A stretch of DNA of 48,766 nucleotides, from the NCBI GenBank assembly GCA_002869585.1, contig PKUO01000099.1, positions 1-48,766 on the forward strand, given 5' to 3'. The translations under genes and the position numbers were made by a program. The DNA comes from Sedimenticola sp. (GTDB lineage Bacteria; Pseudomonadota; Gammaproteobacteria; Chromatiales; Chromatiaceae). Each line of letters starts with the position of its first letter. The stretch's first letter is position 1. Shown in pieces: positions 33,892 through 43,540 of the stretch. A model generated the notes under the pieces. That model was not told the origin of the DNA, did no database searches, and saw only the letters and a program-made list of their open reading frames with translations.

Positions 33892-36732
33892 TCACCGCGC
33901 AATCCTTTGCAGGGCATGGTTCAGCCGCGCTTCCAGGCGTTTTTTGAATTTCAGCAACTGGATGGTGCTCCAGTTGCCCTCAATGGCCGCGCCGGAGAGT
34001 TCCAAGCCGGTGAGATAGATCGGGTAGGGCTGCTGGCTGGTGCGTCGGGAAAGCACATAGTCGGCCACCGCGCTATAGATCTGCTCCCCGTAGTTGAGGG
34101 AGCTGAACTCCTCGTCGCCGCACACCAGGTAGTGGCGTGAGTGGTGCAGGTCCAGACTCTCGCTGATCAGGCGCAGCTCCATGTAGTTGTCGGGGAAGTT
34201 GTGGCGCGGCGGCGTCTTGGGCTCCACGAAAAACCGCCCCTCCCGGTCCTGTTCGAGCTTGTAGAACTCCGGGGCGTGCAGCAGCAGTTGATGGGGCGCT
34301 TCCCCAGCAATCAGGTTGCGCAACAGCAGCAGTCCGTTGAGAAAACGTTTCTGCTGGACCAGCAGGTAGTGCTCATCAACCCCGGACATCTGCTGCTGAA
34401 ACAGTGCGCCGGTCTCATCCAGAATGTACAGATCGATGCCGTTTTTGCGCGGGTGATAGAACACCTGGATCTGTTCCGCCCGGTTGTGCTGGTAGATCAC
34501 CGGCAACGGCGTCCCGGTCAGGGTCAGCTTGTCGATCACCAGTGGCCGGTAGATCTGGTGATCCTCGGCCAGGATCTCCATCAGCTCCTCCTGACTTTCG
34601 ACGGGAAAGAAGGAGAAGCTCTCGGCCTTGCGTTGCAGCATGTAGAAGAGATCATCGGCCTGGAGCAGGTAACGGCACTCCAGGCCCTGCTCGATGAATG
34701 TGGCTGTGACGTCGGCGAACAGCGCTTCGGTGCGCTGGATGATGCCGCGTGAACGGATCGATGAGAAACTATGCGCCCTGACCGCGGGTGGCTGGTGCGA
34801 GGGGTTTGCCAGCAGGGTCAGGCGCAGATAGTGGCACAGACTCTCAAGCAGGCCCTTGCTGCCCTCGTAGTGCAGAATCAGTGTCTCGCCCCAGCTGGTG
34901 TGGGTAAGCTGGTCAATCTGTTCGATCAGCGAGGTGTGGGCGCCGCCGAAACTGAGCGCGTCGTTGCGTTGGGTGGTGAGCTGTTTTCCCTGTTTTGACA
35001 GGTGCTCCATCGGGTCGTGTCCGATGTTGATGAACAGGCTGAAGCTCAGTGCATAGGGCGGGGCGTTTAGCTGGCCGATCGGGATCTCCGACAGACTGCC
35101 GCCCAGCCCGGCCTGGCCCAGGGTTTTCAGTATCTCCTGTACCTCGTCGCGGGTGACCGGGCCCTGCTTCGGGTAGAGATAGAGCACGGTGCGATGGTTG
35201 ACGATCTGGTTGAGATGGCACCAGGTGAGCATCTCGATCAGGCTTGAGGTGCTTTTTATCGGGCTGGTGACCAGCGCCTGCTCCTCGTTGACCTCGCCGA
35301 GATAGAGAAACCAGCCCCCGCCGCCATCCGGGGTGGCCGTGTGATGCAGGGAGACCGACTCTTCCAGCAGGTTCTTCGAGATCCCCGGATTGATGCTGTC
35401 CACCTTGCCGGGGCGCTTTTCCAGGGCCGTGTAGAGCTTGCGCCCGAGCAGGCCGAGCTCCTTCGGGTCGATCTTGCCGCTGTCGCCGAAGGTTCTGGCG
35501 AAATCGGTGAGCAGGCGGTAACTGTGGGTCAGCTCCCTGACCAGACGGTTGCGCTCCTCCAGCACCCGGTCGATCTTCCACTGTTCGCGCTCGTCGAGAA
35601 TGTTCAGCTTGCCCTCCGGCCAACCCCATTCATCCACCAGCTGGCGCAGCAGGTCACGTTTCCAGTTGGCCCTTCTGCCGGCGGGTTTGGCGCTCAGTTG
35701 CTGTTCGGTCTTGAAATAGAAGCAGCGCCGCGCCAGGTCCAGGCGGGTGTCGGCGTTGACGCTGGTCAGATAGCGCTCGACCCGGCGGTACATGAGAATG
35801 TAGGGATCGAGGCTGTCGACATCGGCATCGCCCTGGTAGATCACCGTCTTGGCCTCCTGGCAGAGCCAGTCGATGTTCGGGTAATCCTGGGCGTAGGCCT
35901 CGATCAGCAGCAGTTTCAGGATGGATTTGTAGGGAGATTCGATGCCCTTGTAGAGCTGCCAGTGGGCGGAGCCGAAAAACTCCTCCGCCGGAAGTGTCTC
36001 CAGGCCACCGAAATCGAGGATATCCAGGGGATCGACAAAACGCTTCTCGATCAGCATATCGGCATACTGGCGATAGTTTTCCTCCTGGTCTGGGGGGATC
36101 AGCCACCAGAGCGGATAGCGGCCGGCGAGGATCACCCCGGTACGGTAGAACTCCTCCAGCAGCATGCGCGGCTGGGTCGATCCGCTGCTCTCGTGGGAGA
36201 GGGTGTCGCGCTGGCCCTGCATGAAGGCATCCACGTCGATCAGGAAGATGTGCGCCTCGAGGCCGAGTTCCGTGGCCCAGTGCTCGATCTTCCCGGCCTT
36301 CTCCTGGAGCATGGCGCGCTCGCGGCTGCCCAGCTTGGGATCGTGACAGAGCCAGATGTCGAGATCACTGCCCTCGGTGTGGGCGATGCTGCCGATGCTG
36401 CCCATCAGGTAGAGGCCGAGGATGTTGTAGCGGCGCCTGGCGCGCTTCTCATAGGCGAAGCTGCGGCCCAGCTTTTTGGCGCTGCGGATCAGCGCCTGGC
36501 TGGGGTTGTAGTCAGGGATGCCGGCCGGGGTGTCGGTGGTGACAAAGCCGGGCAGCATCGGATGGTTGATGTGGAACAGCAACGGCAGCAGATCGATAAA
36601 GATCCGCTGCGAGGGCCGCAGCTCCTCCTCGATGCGGCGCAGGCGCTCGCGGTGAATGTTCTGGAAGCGCCTGCGGATGGTCTGCAGTTCTTTACGGCCG
36701 ATGCCATCCCGGAAATGAATCGCCTCGGCCAC
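33892..36732 (-). CDS. cyaA: Class I adenylate cyclase
   Basis: Makes cAMP from ATP. The 946-residue protein has the class I N-terminal nucleotidyltransferase-like catalytic domain, with GSIGSIAHTEGSDLDIWLCH (111-130). The paired aspartates 123 and 125 of SDLDIW are the expected metal ligands. The catalytic part runs to about 540 and the rest is the regulatory region. It is about 100 residues longer than the E. coli enzyme (848), within the range seen for Pseudomonas-type CyaA. It follows the PAS-GGDEF-like gene by 11 bases, so the two probably form one transcript. No crp gene is in the window. Confidence 0.95.
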   Translation of the reverse strand: MAEAIHFRDGIGRKELQTIRRRFQNIHRERLRRIEEELRPSQRIFIDLLPLLFHINHPMLPGFVTTDTPAGIPDYNPSQALIRSAKKLGRSFAYEKRARRRYNILGLYLMGSIGSIAHTEGSDLDIWLCHDPKLGSRERAMLQEKAGKIEHWATELGLEAHIFLIDVDAFMQGQRDTLSHESSGSTQPRMLLEEFYRTGVILAGRYPLWWLIPPDQEENYRQYADMLIEKRFVDPLDILDFGGLETLPAEEFFGSAHWQLYKGIESPYKSILKLLLIEAYAQDYPNIDWLCQEAKTVIYQGDADVDSLDPYILMYRRVERYLTSVNADTRLDLARRCFYFKTEQQLSAKPAGRRANWKRDLLRQLVDEWGWPEGKLNILDEREQWKIDRVLEERNRLVRELTHSYRLLTDFARTFGDSGKIDPKELGLLGRKLYTALEKRPGKVDSINPGISKNLLEESVSLHHTATPDGGGGWFLYLGEVNEEQALVTSPIKSTSSLIEMLTWCHLNQIVNHRTVLYLYPKQGPVTRDEVQEILKTLGQAGLGGSLSEIPIGQLNAPPYALSFSLFINIGHDPMEHLSKQGKQLTTQRNDALSFGGAHTSLIEQIDQLTHTSWGETLILHYEGSKGLLESLCHYLRLTLLANPSHQPPAVRAHSFSSIRSRGIIQRTEALFADVTATFIEQGLECRYLLQADDLFYMLQRKAESFSFFPVESQEELMEILAEDHQIYRPLVIDKLTLTGTPLPVIYQHNRAEQIQVFYHPRKNGIDLYILDETGALFQQQMSGVDEHYLLVQQKRFLNGLLLLRNLIAGEAPHQLLLHAPEFYKLEQDREGRFFVEPKTPPRHNFPDNYMELRLISESLDLHHSRHYLVCGDEEFSSLNYGEQIYSAVADYVLSRRTSQQPYPIYLTGLELSGAAIEGNWSTIQLLKFKKRLEARLNHALQRIAR

Positions 36733-36743
36733 CGAAAACCTCT

Positions 36744-37586
36744 CTATTCAGTCAGTTCGATCTGCTGCATGGCGTCCGCTGCCAACTGCATCAGTTTGCG
36801 CGAGTCGCACCCCTTTTGCCATTCCGCCAGCCCAAACTGCAGATGCAGGCTCGTGGCCATGTCGGGATTGGATGCGGGAAACTCGCTGACAATGTTGTTC
36901 AGCAGTTCCAGGCCATGCGCCTCCTCGGTTTCCGGCAGGATGATGAAGAACTGGTTGTGGTCCCAGCGCCCGATCACATCCACCCAGCGCAGGCGGTCGC
37001 GCAGAAAGCGGCTGGCGGTGAGAATCGTCTCCGGTTCGATCTCTGCAGCGGGTCGGCTATCGTCCACCAGCTCCAGCGCCACCAGGCTGAGGGGGTTCTG
37101 ATAGCGGCGGCTGCGGGTGACCTGGGCATTCAGGCTGTTGGTCAGTGCGCGGCGATTGGCCAGCCCGGTCAGGGAATCGGTGATGGTCAGCTCCTCCACC
37201 TGCTGGCGCAGGCGTTCGTTCTCCTGGCGCAGTTGCATCAACTCGGTTACATCCTGGAAAAATTTCAGGGTCTTACCTGGCGCCTGGGTATCATTGGTCT
37301 GGACCTGCGAGCACTGCAACCAGCGTTCATCCCGTTGGGAGTCGCCAATCAGTTGCATCACGCCAGGGTCGCCGAACAACCCGGTATATGCCGGGTGGGC
37401 GAGGGTTTCCTGGGACTTGCCGATCAGCTCCGTCCCCGGCAGTCCGAGCAGCTGCTCCAGCGCGGGGTTTACCCAGCTGATCTGCCGGTTGTCATCGAGC
37501 GCCAGAATGCCACAGGGGCTATGTTGCAGAGACTCACTGGCAAATTCACTTATCTGGCTCAATGTCTTACTCCTTTTCAGCTGCAT
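36744..37586 (-). CDS. PAS domain protein with degenerate GGDEF domain
   Basis: A 280-residue cytoplasmic protein with PAS at about 15-115, a short coiled linker and a GGDEF-fold domain (about 130-275) starting ITDSLTGLANRRAL. The active-site motif reads DHNQF (209-213) in place of GGDEF, so catalysis is very unlikely. RWVD in the inhibitory-site position (200-203) keeps the RxxD pattern, so c-di-GMP could still bind. Being just upstream of cyaA, it might link c-di-GMP or a PAS ligand to cAMP production; that is inference from position only. Confidence 0.85.
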   Translation of the reverse strand: MQLKRSKTLSQISEFASESLQHSPCGILALDDNRQISWVNPALEQLLGLPGTELIGKSQETLAHPAYTGLFGDPGVMQLIGDSQRDERWLQCSQVQTNDTQAPGKTLKFFQDVTELMQLRQENERLRQQVEELTITDSLTGLANRRALTNSLNAQVTRSRRYQNPLSLVALELVDDSRPAAEIEPETILTASRFLRDRLRWVDVIGRWDHNQFFIILPETEEAHGLELLNNIVSEFPASNPDMATSLHLQFGLAEWQKGCDSRKLMQLAADAMQQIELTE

Positions 37587-37749
37587 TTTTTGGCTTTTGT
37601 GCGGTTACAGGTTGGTGTGAGGGACCTATCGGCCGAGACAAAAAAAACTTTAGTTCGTTTTTTCCGGGTGTGGATCAGTTTGTCCCAGGGGTGACAATTG
37701 GCCGAACTGCAGCTAAGGTTTCCTGAATGGCCAACGCGGGGGAGAGTGC

Positions 37750-38160
37750 ATGTCTAACCAGCTGAGCAATGGACCGGGTCTGAGCCCGGGAGAGCCGCTC
37801 TGGCGGCGGGTTCCCAGCCGTGACAACCAGGGGCGGGCGCTGTTCGACTTCATGATGCTGATCCCCAAACTCGGCAAGGCCAGCGAGATCAGACGTCAGC
37901 AGGTGATGCTGGAGCTGCAGTCGGTGCTTGAGCGATTCGGTGACGAGGTGGTGTTCGCCGATCTGAACCTGAAGACCAGCCTGTTGTGGGTCAGCATCAA
38001 ACCCCGGCAGGGGGCAATGCTGGAGTTTTCCTCGGCGTTGCGGGCGCGCATTCCCGAGGCGCTGCTGATCGCCAATCAGGCGGATATCCTGCTCGGCGAG
38101 GCACTGCGCGCTGAACGGCAAAACCGCTGGCGGCGCTGGGGCCTGAAACTGCTGCGCTGA
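37750..38160 (+). CDS. Conserved hypothetical protein, 136 aa
   Basis: Starts at ATG 37750 after GGGGGAGAG, a fair Shine-Dalgarno. No signal peptide. The centre has a helix-strand-helix pattern (DFMMLIPKLGKASEIRRQQVMLELQSVL, then VVFADLNLKTSLLWVSIKP, then FSSALRARIPEALLIA) and the C-terminus is basic (RQNRWRRWGLKLLR). The layout hints at a ferredoxin-like fold, but I recognise no family. It is divergent from the PAS-GGDEF-like gene across 163 AT-rich bases and convergent with the pyrophosphohydrolase gene. Confidence 0.8.
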   Translation: MSNQLSNGPGLSPGEPLWRRVPSRDNQGRALFDFMMLIPKLGKASEIRRQQVMLELQSVLERFGDEVVFADLNLKTSLLWVSIKPRQGAMLEFSSALRARIPEALLIANQADILLGEALRAERQNRWRRWGLKLLR

Positions 38161-38167
38161 TTCTCAG

Positions 38168-38527
38168 CTACTCTTCATACTCGGATGCCCGGCGTGCATC
38201 GCCGTACACCTTGTCGGCGGGATAACGCTGCTCATTGATATCGATCTTTCGGTTGGCGACATCGATCAGGTCGATCTCCAGCCGCTCGGAACAGCGGATC
38301 AGGTAGAGCAGAATATCGGCCAGCTCGAAGGCCACCTCCTGTTTCTTTTCGGGCGGCAGGTTCAGGCTCTGCTCCTGGGTCAACCACTGAAAATGCTCAA
38401 CCAGTTCGGCGCACTCGGCGATCATCGCCATGGAGAGGTTTTTCGGCGAGTGGAACTGCTCCCAGTTGCGGCTCACCGCAAACTGCTTCAGGCGCTGGTT
38501 CAGTTGCGCAAGGGAATCCTGGTTCAT
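38168..38527 (-). CDS. MazG-like nucleotide pyrophosphohydrolase (RS21-C6/dCTPase type)
   Basis: All-alpha NTP pyrophosphatase, probably cleaning non-canonical or excess dNTPs. From ATG 38527 it has 119 residues. The Mg-binding pattern is EXXE (Glu38 and Glu41 in AECAELVEHFQW) and EXXD (Glu68 and Asp71 in EVAFELADILLYLIR). This is the RS21-C6/DCTPP1 arrangement. The GGAGCC sequence just upstream serves as ribosome binding site. Substrate cannot be read from sequence. Convergent with the hypothetical gene at 37750. Confidence 0.88.
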   Translation of the reverse strand: MNQDSLAQLNQRLKQFAVSRNWEQFHSPKNLSMAMIAECAELVEHFQWLTQEQSLNLPPEKKQEVAFELADILLYLIRCSERLEIDLIDVANRKIDINEQRYPADKVYGDARRASEYEE

Positions 38528-38600
38528 AGTGGGCTCCTTCCAGGCGCTTGCCCGGCGTGATGAATTCAGATCGAGGGTGCATGCTGCCATCCCGCCCGGC

Positions 38601-39563
38601 TCAGTACCAGAGGCCGTTGCGGTGCCAGCGGGGTTTTATCCGGGTGGGCGACAGGCCGTCGATGCGGTGATCATGGTCCGGCACATCCAGCCTGCGGCCT
38701 GGCGTGTGTTCCTGACTGCCGCGCAGTTCCAGCAGCCGCGCGATGCGCTCCTCGGTGGGCGGATGGCTGCGCAGGATCGAGGGTTCCGGGATATGCTGTC
38801 CCGGAAACAGCAACTGCTCGACAATCCTTCCCTGGTAGCGCTCCATGCGGCTCAGTGCCAGGGCCAGGCCCTCCGGGTCGCCGGTGAGAATCGTTGCGTT
38901 CAGATCGGCCTCATACTCGCGGTTGCGCGACAGCGCCAACTGAATCAGGGTGGTAAGGGTAGGGGCCAGCAGCAGGATGATGATCGGCAGCCAGTCGATG
39001 TGATAGTCGCTGAACATCAACAAAGGCAGGTTAACCAGCAACAGCAACTGGCCGATAATGGACAGCAGGCCGGTGATGCGGCTGACCAGATCGGCAAACC
39101 CCATCACGCGCAGATCCTGGTGCTCGATATGGCTCATCTCGTGGGCCATGACCGCGGTCAGCTCGCGCAGATCAAGGCCCCGCAGCAGGCCATCGGAGAG
39201 GGCGATCAGGGCGTTGTCACGGCTGCCGGTGGCGAAGGCGTTCATCACATCGCTGGGGATGTAGAGCAGGGTTGGCGGGCGCGGCAGCCCGGCGCGCTCG
39301 GCCAGCGCCTGGTTGATGCTGTGCAGGCGCGGGGCGGCGATTGCCGGGATCTGCTGGCCACGGTAGAGGTGCTCAACCAGACGTTGGGATACCATCGGCA
39401 CGAACAGATAGCCGCTCATCACCAGCACCAGGGCGGTGATGGCGAAGGTCACTCCGCCGATCAGCCAGGCCAGATAGCCGCACAGCAGCGCCATCGCGCA
39501 AACCAGGATCAGCGACTGGGCGAGATTGCGGAGTTTCTGTCTGAGCAGTCGGGGTTGGTCCAT
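38601..39563 (-). CDS. M48 family membrane zinc metalloprotease (HtpX-like)
   Basis: Membrane protease with the cytoplasmic active site. From ATG 39563 it has 320 residues: two N-terminal helices (about 17-56), the zinc motif HEMSH (141-145), two more helices (about 165-205) and the third ligand region REYEADLNA. This is the HtpX-type topology, acting in quality control of membrane proteins. A TTG at 39584 is also in frame, but neither start has a strong ribosome site. The C-terminal part beyond HPPTEERIARLLEL is short. Divergent from pilU. Confidence 0.88.
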   Translation of the reverse strand: MDQPRLLRQKLRNLAQSLILVCAMALLCGYLAWLIGGVTFAITALVLVMSGYLFVPMVSQRLVEHLYRGQQIPAIAAPRLHSINQALAERAGLPRPPTLLYIPSDVMNAFATGSRDNALIALSDGLLRGLDLRELTAVMAHEMSHIEHQDLRVMGFADLVSRITGLLSIIGQLLLLVNLPLLMFSDYHIDWLPIIILLLAPTLTTLIQLALSRNREYEADLNATILTGDPEGLALALSRMERYQGRIVEQLLFPGQHIPEPSILRSHPPTEERIARLLELRGSQEHTPGRRLDVPDHDHRIDGLSPTRIKPRWHRNGLWY

Positions 39564-39654
39564 CTTTTCATTGGATAGCGGCAAGAAGCATGGGACTATA
39601 GTGTAATCGTTTTGCGTGGGAGCATCTCAATTGTGACAAGGGAGCGGGTTTTGT

Positions 39655-40749
39655 ATGTCCAAGATGAATAATTTCTTCACTCTGATGGTGGAGCGCAATG
39701 CCTCTGATATGTTTTTCAGCGCGGATACACCGCTGCATATAAAAATCGACGGCAGAATCCTCCCGGTGGGGGGCGATCTGCTGACCGCCTCGACAGTGGC
39801 GAAGCTCGCCTATTCACTGATGGATGAGGAGCAGCGCCGCGCCTTCGAGGAGCGCCCGGAACTGAACCTGGGGCGTGAGCTGGAGGGGCTGGGCCGCTTC
39901 CGCATCAATATCTTCCGCCAGCGTGGCCAGCTGGCGATGGTGATCCGCTATCTGAAGGACAAGATTCCCTCCTTCGAGGAGCTCAATCTGCCGCCGGTGA
40001 TGGCGGATCTGTCACTGAAAAAGCGTGGCCTGATCCTGCTGGTGGGGGCGACCGGTTCGGGCAAGACCACCACGCTGGCGGCGATGACCGATTACCGCAA
40101 CACCAATAGCGCCAGCCATATTCTGACCATCGAAGATCCGATCGAGTATGTGCACCGCTACAAGCGCTCGATCGTCAATCAGCGCGAAGTGGGTCTGGAT
40201 ACCCTCTCCTATGCCGACGCCCTGAAAAACGCCATGCGCGAGGCGCCGGATGTGATCCTGATCGGTGAGATCCGCGACCGCGACACCATGCAGCACGCCC
40301 TGGCCTATGCCGAAACCGGCCATCTCTGTCTCTCGACCCTGCACGCCACCAACGCCAACCAGGCCCTGCAGCGGGTGATCAGTTTCTTCCCCGAGTCGAT
40401 GTACCAGCAGATCTTCATGGACCTGGCCCACAATCTGACCGCCATCATCTCCCAGCGGCTGGTGGTGGGGCGTGAGGGCCATCGGTTGCCGGCGGTCGAG
40501 GTGCTGCTGGCCACCGCCTATATCCGCGACCTGATCCAGAAGGGTGCGGTGGATGAGGTACGCGCCGCGATGGAGAAGAATCCGGAATCGGGCATGCAGA
40601 CCTTCGATCAGTCGCTGTTTCAGCTCTATCGGGACGGCATGATTACCGAAACCGAGGCGCTGCAGCACGCCGAATCGCTGAGTAATCTCGGGGTGAAGAT
40701 CCGGCTCAGCAAGGGCGCGATACCGGAGTTCGACCGCAGCCGACTGTGA
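39655..40749 (+). CDS. pilU: Type IV pilus retraction ATPase PilU
   Basis: Hexameric retraction motor, accessory to PilT, powering twitching. The 364-residue protein has Walker A GATGSGKT (131-138). The Asp box reads HILTIEDPIEYVH, Walker B is APDVILIGEIRD, and the His box is GHLCLSTLHATNANQALQR. The N-terminal DMFFSADTPLHIKIDG and the C-terminus match PilU better than PilT; PilU lacks the terminal AIRNLIRE-type motif of PilT. No pilT is next to it. Start ATG 39655 has GGGAG at a long distance; ATG 39664 is an alternative. Confidence 0.88.
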   Translation: MSKMNNFFTLMVERNASDMFFSADTPLHIKIDGRILPVGGDLLTASTVAKLAYSLMDEEQRRAFEERPELNLGRELEGLGRFRINIFRQRGQLAMVIRYLKDKIPSFEELNLPPVMADLSLKKRGLILLVGATGSGKTTTLAAMTDYRNTNSASHILTIEDPIEYVHRYKRSIVNQREVGLDTLSYADALKNAMREAPDVILIGEIRDRDTMQHALAYAETGHLCLSTLHATNANQALQRVISFFPESMYQQIFMDLAHNLTAIISQRLVVGREGHRLPAVEVLLATAYIRDLIQKGAVDEVRAAMEKNPESGMQTFDQSLFQLYRDGMITETEALQHAESLSNLGVKIRLSKGAIPEFDRSRL

Positions 40750-40761
40750 CGCTGGAGGGCC

Positions 40762-41166
40762 TCAGAGGTCGAGGAATCGGCGGATAGAAAGAATCAACCC
40801 CTCGGCCTGCTCCCCGGTATAGGGTTGGGCCTCGCCACACCCCCAGACGGGTCCGGGCCAGCAGGGGTCAGTACGGCTGCGCCCCACCAGATGCCAATGG
40901 AACTGAGCCACCAGGTTACCCAGGGCGGCGACATTGATCTTCTCCACCGTCTCCATCTCCGCCAGACAATTCGCCACCGAACTGCTTTCCGCCAGCAGCA
41001 GTTGCTGCTCCCCGACCGATAGCTGGTGCAGCTCCGTGACCGCCTCGCGCATTGGCACCAGAATGATCCAGGGGAAACGGCTGTCATTCATCAGCCGCAG
41101 TTCGCAGAGGGTCAGCCTGCCGATCTCCAGGGTGTCGGCTTGCAGTCGCGGGTGGAGCTGAAACAT
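40762..41166 (-). CDS. HIT domain protein
   Basis: Nucleotide-binding hydrolase of the histidine-triad superfamily. The 134-residue product carries the triad as QFHWHLVGR: the first His of HxHxHxx is Gln, but the central catalytic His and the third one are kept, as in one branch of the family. RFPWIILVPMREAVTELHQL is the usual substrate-side strand and helix. It begins two bases after the stop of the crotonase gene, so ATG 41166 is chosen. Substrate unknown. Confidence 0.87.
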   Translation of the reverse strand: MFQLHPRLQADTLEIGRLTLCELRLMNDSRFPWIILVPMREAVTELHQLSVGEQQLLLAESSSVANCLAEMETVEKINVAALGNLVAQFHWHLVGRSRTDPCWPGPVWGCGEAQPYTGEQAEGLILSIRRFLDL

Positions 41167-41168
41167 GG

Positions 41169-41960
41169 CTACTTGTGCTTCCATTCCGGGGCGCGTTTCT
41201 GCATGAAGGCATCGATGCCCTCCTTGCTGTCGTCCCACATCATGTTGCAGGCCATGCTGTCGCTGGCCAGCTGGTAGGCGTCGTTCACGCCCATCTCCAG
41301 CTGCTGGTAAAACATCGCCTTGCCGTTTCGGATGGCGATCGATGACTTGTCGCAGATACTGCGGGCCAGGCGCTCGATCGTCTGATCCAGCTGGTCATCG
41401 GCCACCGCCCGGTTGATCAGCCCCTCGCGCTCGGCTTCGGCCGCAGTGATGAACTCGCCGGTGAACAGCATCTCCAGCGCCTTCTTGCGGCCGATATTGC
41501 GCGCCAGGGCGACACTCGGGGTGGCGCAGAACAGTCCGACGTTGATCCCGGAGACAGCAAAGCGGGCCTTTTCCGAGGCGATCGCCAGGTCACAGGAGGC
41601 GACCAGCTGGCAGCCGGCGGCAGTGGCGATGCTGTGTACACGGGCGATCACCGGTTGCGGCAGGTTGATTATGCTGGTCATCAATTTGCCGCAGTCCGCA
41701 AACAGTTGCCGGAAGTAATCCTGCTCGCTGTTGCCGCGCATCTGCTTCAGATCGTGGCCGGCACAAAAGGCGCGGCCGTTGGCGGCGAGGATTACCACTC
41801 TCACCCCGTCGTCTTCGGCGATCTCTGTCAGCCTGGATTGCAGCGCCTGAATCATCTCCTCGGAGAGGGCGTTGTATTGGTCGGGACGGTTGAGGGTCAG
41901 GGTGGTTACGCCGTCGCGGTCGCTGCGCAGCACCAGATTTTCACTGTTGTCGGTTGTCAT
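41169..41960 (-). CDS. Enoyl-CoA hydratase/isomerase family protein lacking catalytic glutamates
   Basis: Crotonase-fold protein of 263 residues from ATG 41960, with GGAGG upstream. The CoA and oxyanion segments are seen as ILAANGRAFCAGHDLKQM and ATAAGCQLVASCDLAIAS. The two catalytic glutamates of true hydratases are absent: the CELA position reads CQLV, and the PEI position reads SGI in FAVSGINVGLF. Therefore it is probably not a hydratase; it resembles the ECHDC3-type subgroup. It and the HIT gene are coupled. No other fatty-acid oxidation genes lie nearby. Confidence 0.87.
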   Translation of the reverse strand: MTTDNSENLVLRSDRDGVTTLTLNRPDQYNALSEEMIQALQSRLTEIAEDDGVRVVILAANGRAFCAGHDLKQMRGNSEQDYFRQLFADCGKLMTSIINLPQPVIARVHSIATAAGCQLVASCDLAIASEKARFAVSGINVGLFCATPSVALARNIGRKKALEMLFTGEFITAAEAEREGLINRAVADDQLDQTIERLARSICDKSSIAIRNGKAMFYQQLEMGVNDAYQLASDSMACNMMWDDSKEGIDAFMQKRAPEWKHK

Positions 41961-42016
41961 CGGGCCTCCGTGGCTTGGGCATTGGTCGCATCGATTTGCA
42001 GTGCAGAGTGGAGAGT

Positions 42017-43399
42017 CTAGTTTACCAGTGCGGTTTTGGCGCGCGCGATAGCGGCTCTGACCTGATCCGGGGCGGTGCCGCCGATGTGATTGCGCGCCGC
42101 GACCGAGCCTTCCAGGGTCAGCACTGCGAAGACATCCTCGCCGATGGCCGGGGAGAATGCCTGCAGCTCTGCGAGTGTCAGTTCTGCCAGATCGCAGGAT
42201 TTCTCCACGCACAGGGCAACCGCCTTGCCGACCACCTCGTGGGCGTCGCGGAACGGGGTGCCTTTGCGAACCAGGTAGTCGGCCAGATCGGTGGCGGTGG
42301 CGAAGCCCTTCATGGTCGCCTCACGCATGTTCTGCTTGCGGCAGGTGATTGCGGGGATCATGTCGGCGAAGACCTTGAGCGAGCCCTTGAGATTATCCAC
42401 GGTGTCGAACAGTGGCTCTTTATCCTCCTGGTTGTCCTTGTTGTAGGCCAGGGGTTGGCCTTTCATGAGGGTCAGCAGGCCAATCAGATGGCCGAAGATA
42501 CGGCCGCTCTTGCCACGCACCAGTTCGGGTACATCCGGATTCTTCTTCTGGGGCATGATGGAGGAACCGGTGCAGAAGCTGTCCGACAGGGTGATGAAGG
42601 CGAACTGGGCGGATGACCAGATGATCAGCTCCTCGGACATGCGCGACAGGTGCATCATGGCGATGCTGGCCGCTGCCGCGAATTCGATGGCGAAGTCGCG
42701 GTCGCTGACCGAATCCAGGGAGTTTTCGCTGGGACGGCTGAAGCCGAGCAGTTCCGCCGTGTAGTGGCGGTCGATGGGGTAGGTGGTGCCGGCCAGTGCC
42801 GCTGCGCCCAGAGGCATCACATTCATCCGGCGGTTGCAGTCGGCGAGGCGTTCACTATCTCGCCCCAGCATCTCGAACCAGGCCAGCATGTGGTGGCCGA
42901 AGGTGACGGGCTGGGCGGTCTGCAGGTGGGTGAAACCGGGCAGGATGGTGTCGGCCTCGCGCTCCGCCACGGTCAGCAGAGCCTCCTGTAGCCGCTTGAT
43001 TTCAGTACGGATGACCTCGATCTCGTCGCGCAGCCAGAGACGCACGTCGGTGGCCACCTGGTCGTTGCGCGAACGGCCGGTGTGCAGTTTTTTACCGGCA
43101 TCGCCGATATCCGCTGTGAGGGCCGATTCGATGTTCATGTGGACATCTTCCAGGCCGATCGACCACTCGAATTCACCACGTCCGATCTGCTCACCGATCT
43201 TCTCCAGCCCGGTGGTGATGGCGTCACGTTCCGCTTCCGTCAGTATGCCGCACTTGGCCAGCATGCGGGCGTGGGCGATGGAGCCCTGGATATCGTAGCG
43301 ATAGAGGCGCTGGTCGAACTCGACTGAGGCAGTGAAGGCTTCGACAAAGGCGTCGGTGGGTTCATTAAAGCGGCCGGACCAGAGTTTTTTGTCACTCAT
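42017..43399 (-). CDS. argH: Argininosuccinate lyase
   Basis: Splits argininosuccinate to arginine and fumarate in arginine synthesis. From ATG 43399 it has 460 residues starting [18 protein letters not shown]. Family signatures include [37 protein letters not shown] and the fumarase/lyase signature [12 protein letters not shown] with the catalytic serine. Length is standard. It is divergent from algZ across 141 bases, the same arrangement as in Pseudomonas. Confidence 0.97.
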   Translation of the reverse strand: MSDKKLWSGRFNEPTDAFVEAFTASVEFDQRLYRYDIQGSIAHARMLAKCGILTEAERDAITTGLEKIGEQIGRGEFEWSIGLEDVHMNIESALTADIGDAGKKLHTGRSRNDQVATDVRLWLRDEIEVIRTEIKRLQEALLTVAEREADTILPGFTHLQTAQPVTFGHHMLAWFEMLGRDSERLADCNRRMNVMPLGAAALAGTTYPIDRHYTAELLGFSRPSENSLDSVSDRDFAIEFAAAASIAMMHLSRMSEELIIWSSAQFAFITLSDSFCTGSSIMPQKKNPDVPELVRGKSGRIFGHLIGLLTLMKGQPLAYNKDNQEDKEPLFDTVDNLKGSLKVFADMIPAITCRKQNMREATMKGFATATDLADYLVRKGTPFRDAHEVVGKAVALCVEKSCDLAELTLAELQAFSPAIGEDVFAVLTLEGSVAARNHIGGTAPDQVRAAIARAKTALVN

Positions 43400-43540
43400 G
43401 ACATCTATTCCTGAGATGAAATCGGTTGAATCAGGGTTAATAATAGAGCAACCTCCGGTCAAATCATCTGCAATCTGACCGGATGCGCGGATCGCCGCGA
43501 ATTGTAGCAGGATTCTGCCGCTTCCGGCGCAGGAGTGAGA

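Noticed and set aside
35341-37101. 586-codon open frame on the + strand opposite cyaA
   Set aside because: It is antisense to cyaA and the PAS gene, both clearly real; long antisense frames are expected from GC-rich codon use. Its product has no recognisable domain.
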